NCBI GenBank assembly: GCA_007127275.1
Contig: SKZP01000113.1
Span: forward strand, 1-6,005
Source: Planctomycetota bacterium
GTDB lineage: Bacteria; Planctomycetota; UBA8742; SKZP01
DNA length: 6,005 nucleotides
Direction: 5' to 3'
Of the stretch, positions 6,004 through 6,005 are shown piece by piece; the stretch's first letter is position 1, and every line of letters starts with the position of its first letter. Under the pieces are notes generated by a model. That model saw only the letters and a list, made by a program, of their open reading frames with translations, was not told the origin of the DNA and made no database searches. Position numbers and translations under genes: made by a program.

Positions 6004-6005
6004 CC

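Overview
The window is a high-GC bacterial segment in which every supported gene lies on the minus strand, so the genes read from right to left. It covers the downstream end of a type I restriction-modification locus followed by accessory genes. High GC, an uncharacterised protein with a GPKT..GK..S..N..HG amino terminus and short palindromic repeats would fit a planctomycete or acidobacterial type of genome. That assignment is an inference from general impression and could not be tested here.

Right part (about 6003 down to 2262): a 216-residue HIRAN-domain protein is followed after only 7 bp by a full-length type I restriction subunit, HsdR (1027 residues, GTG start). The HsdR keeps its nuclease residues and its helicase motifs. 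No methyltransferase (HsdM) or specificity (HsdS) gene is in the window. They would be expected upstream, to the right of position 6005. The tight spacing suggests the HIRAN protein is a co-translated partner of HsdR.

Middle part (2261 to 1303): after a 166-bp intergenic stretch there is a visibly less GC-rich two-gene cassette. The first gene encodes a charged, mostly helical 163-residue protein with a strong Shine-Dalgarno sequence. The second overlaps it by 35 bp and encodes a 111-residue protein with the features of a RelE/ParE-fold toxin. The arrangement looks like a toxin-antitoxin module whose antitoxin is not of a type I recognise.

Left part (1302 to 1): a 309-residue protein of an uncharacterised family with a short basic N-terminal motif is followed by an imperfect hairpin and then a compact array of 21-bp units at 123-233. 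Each complete unit is built from two adjacent 10-bp palindromes. The gene and the palindrome array beside it are the least explained part of the window. The first 122 bases hold no gene that I can support.
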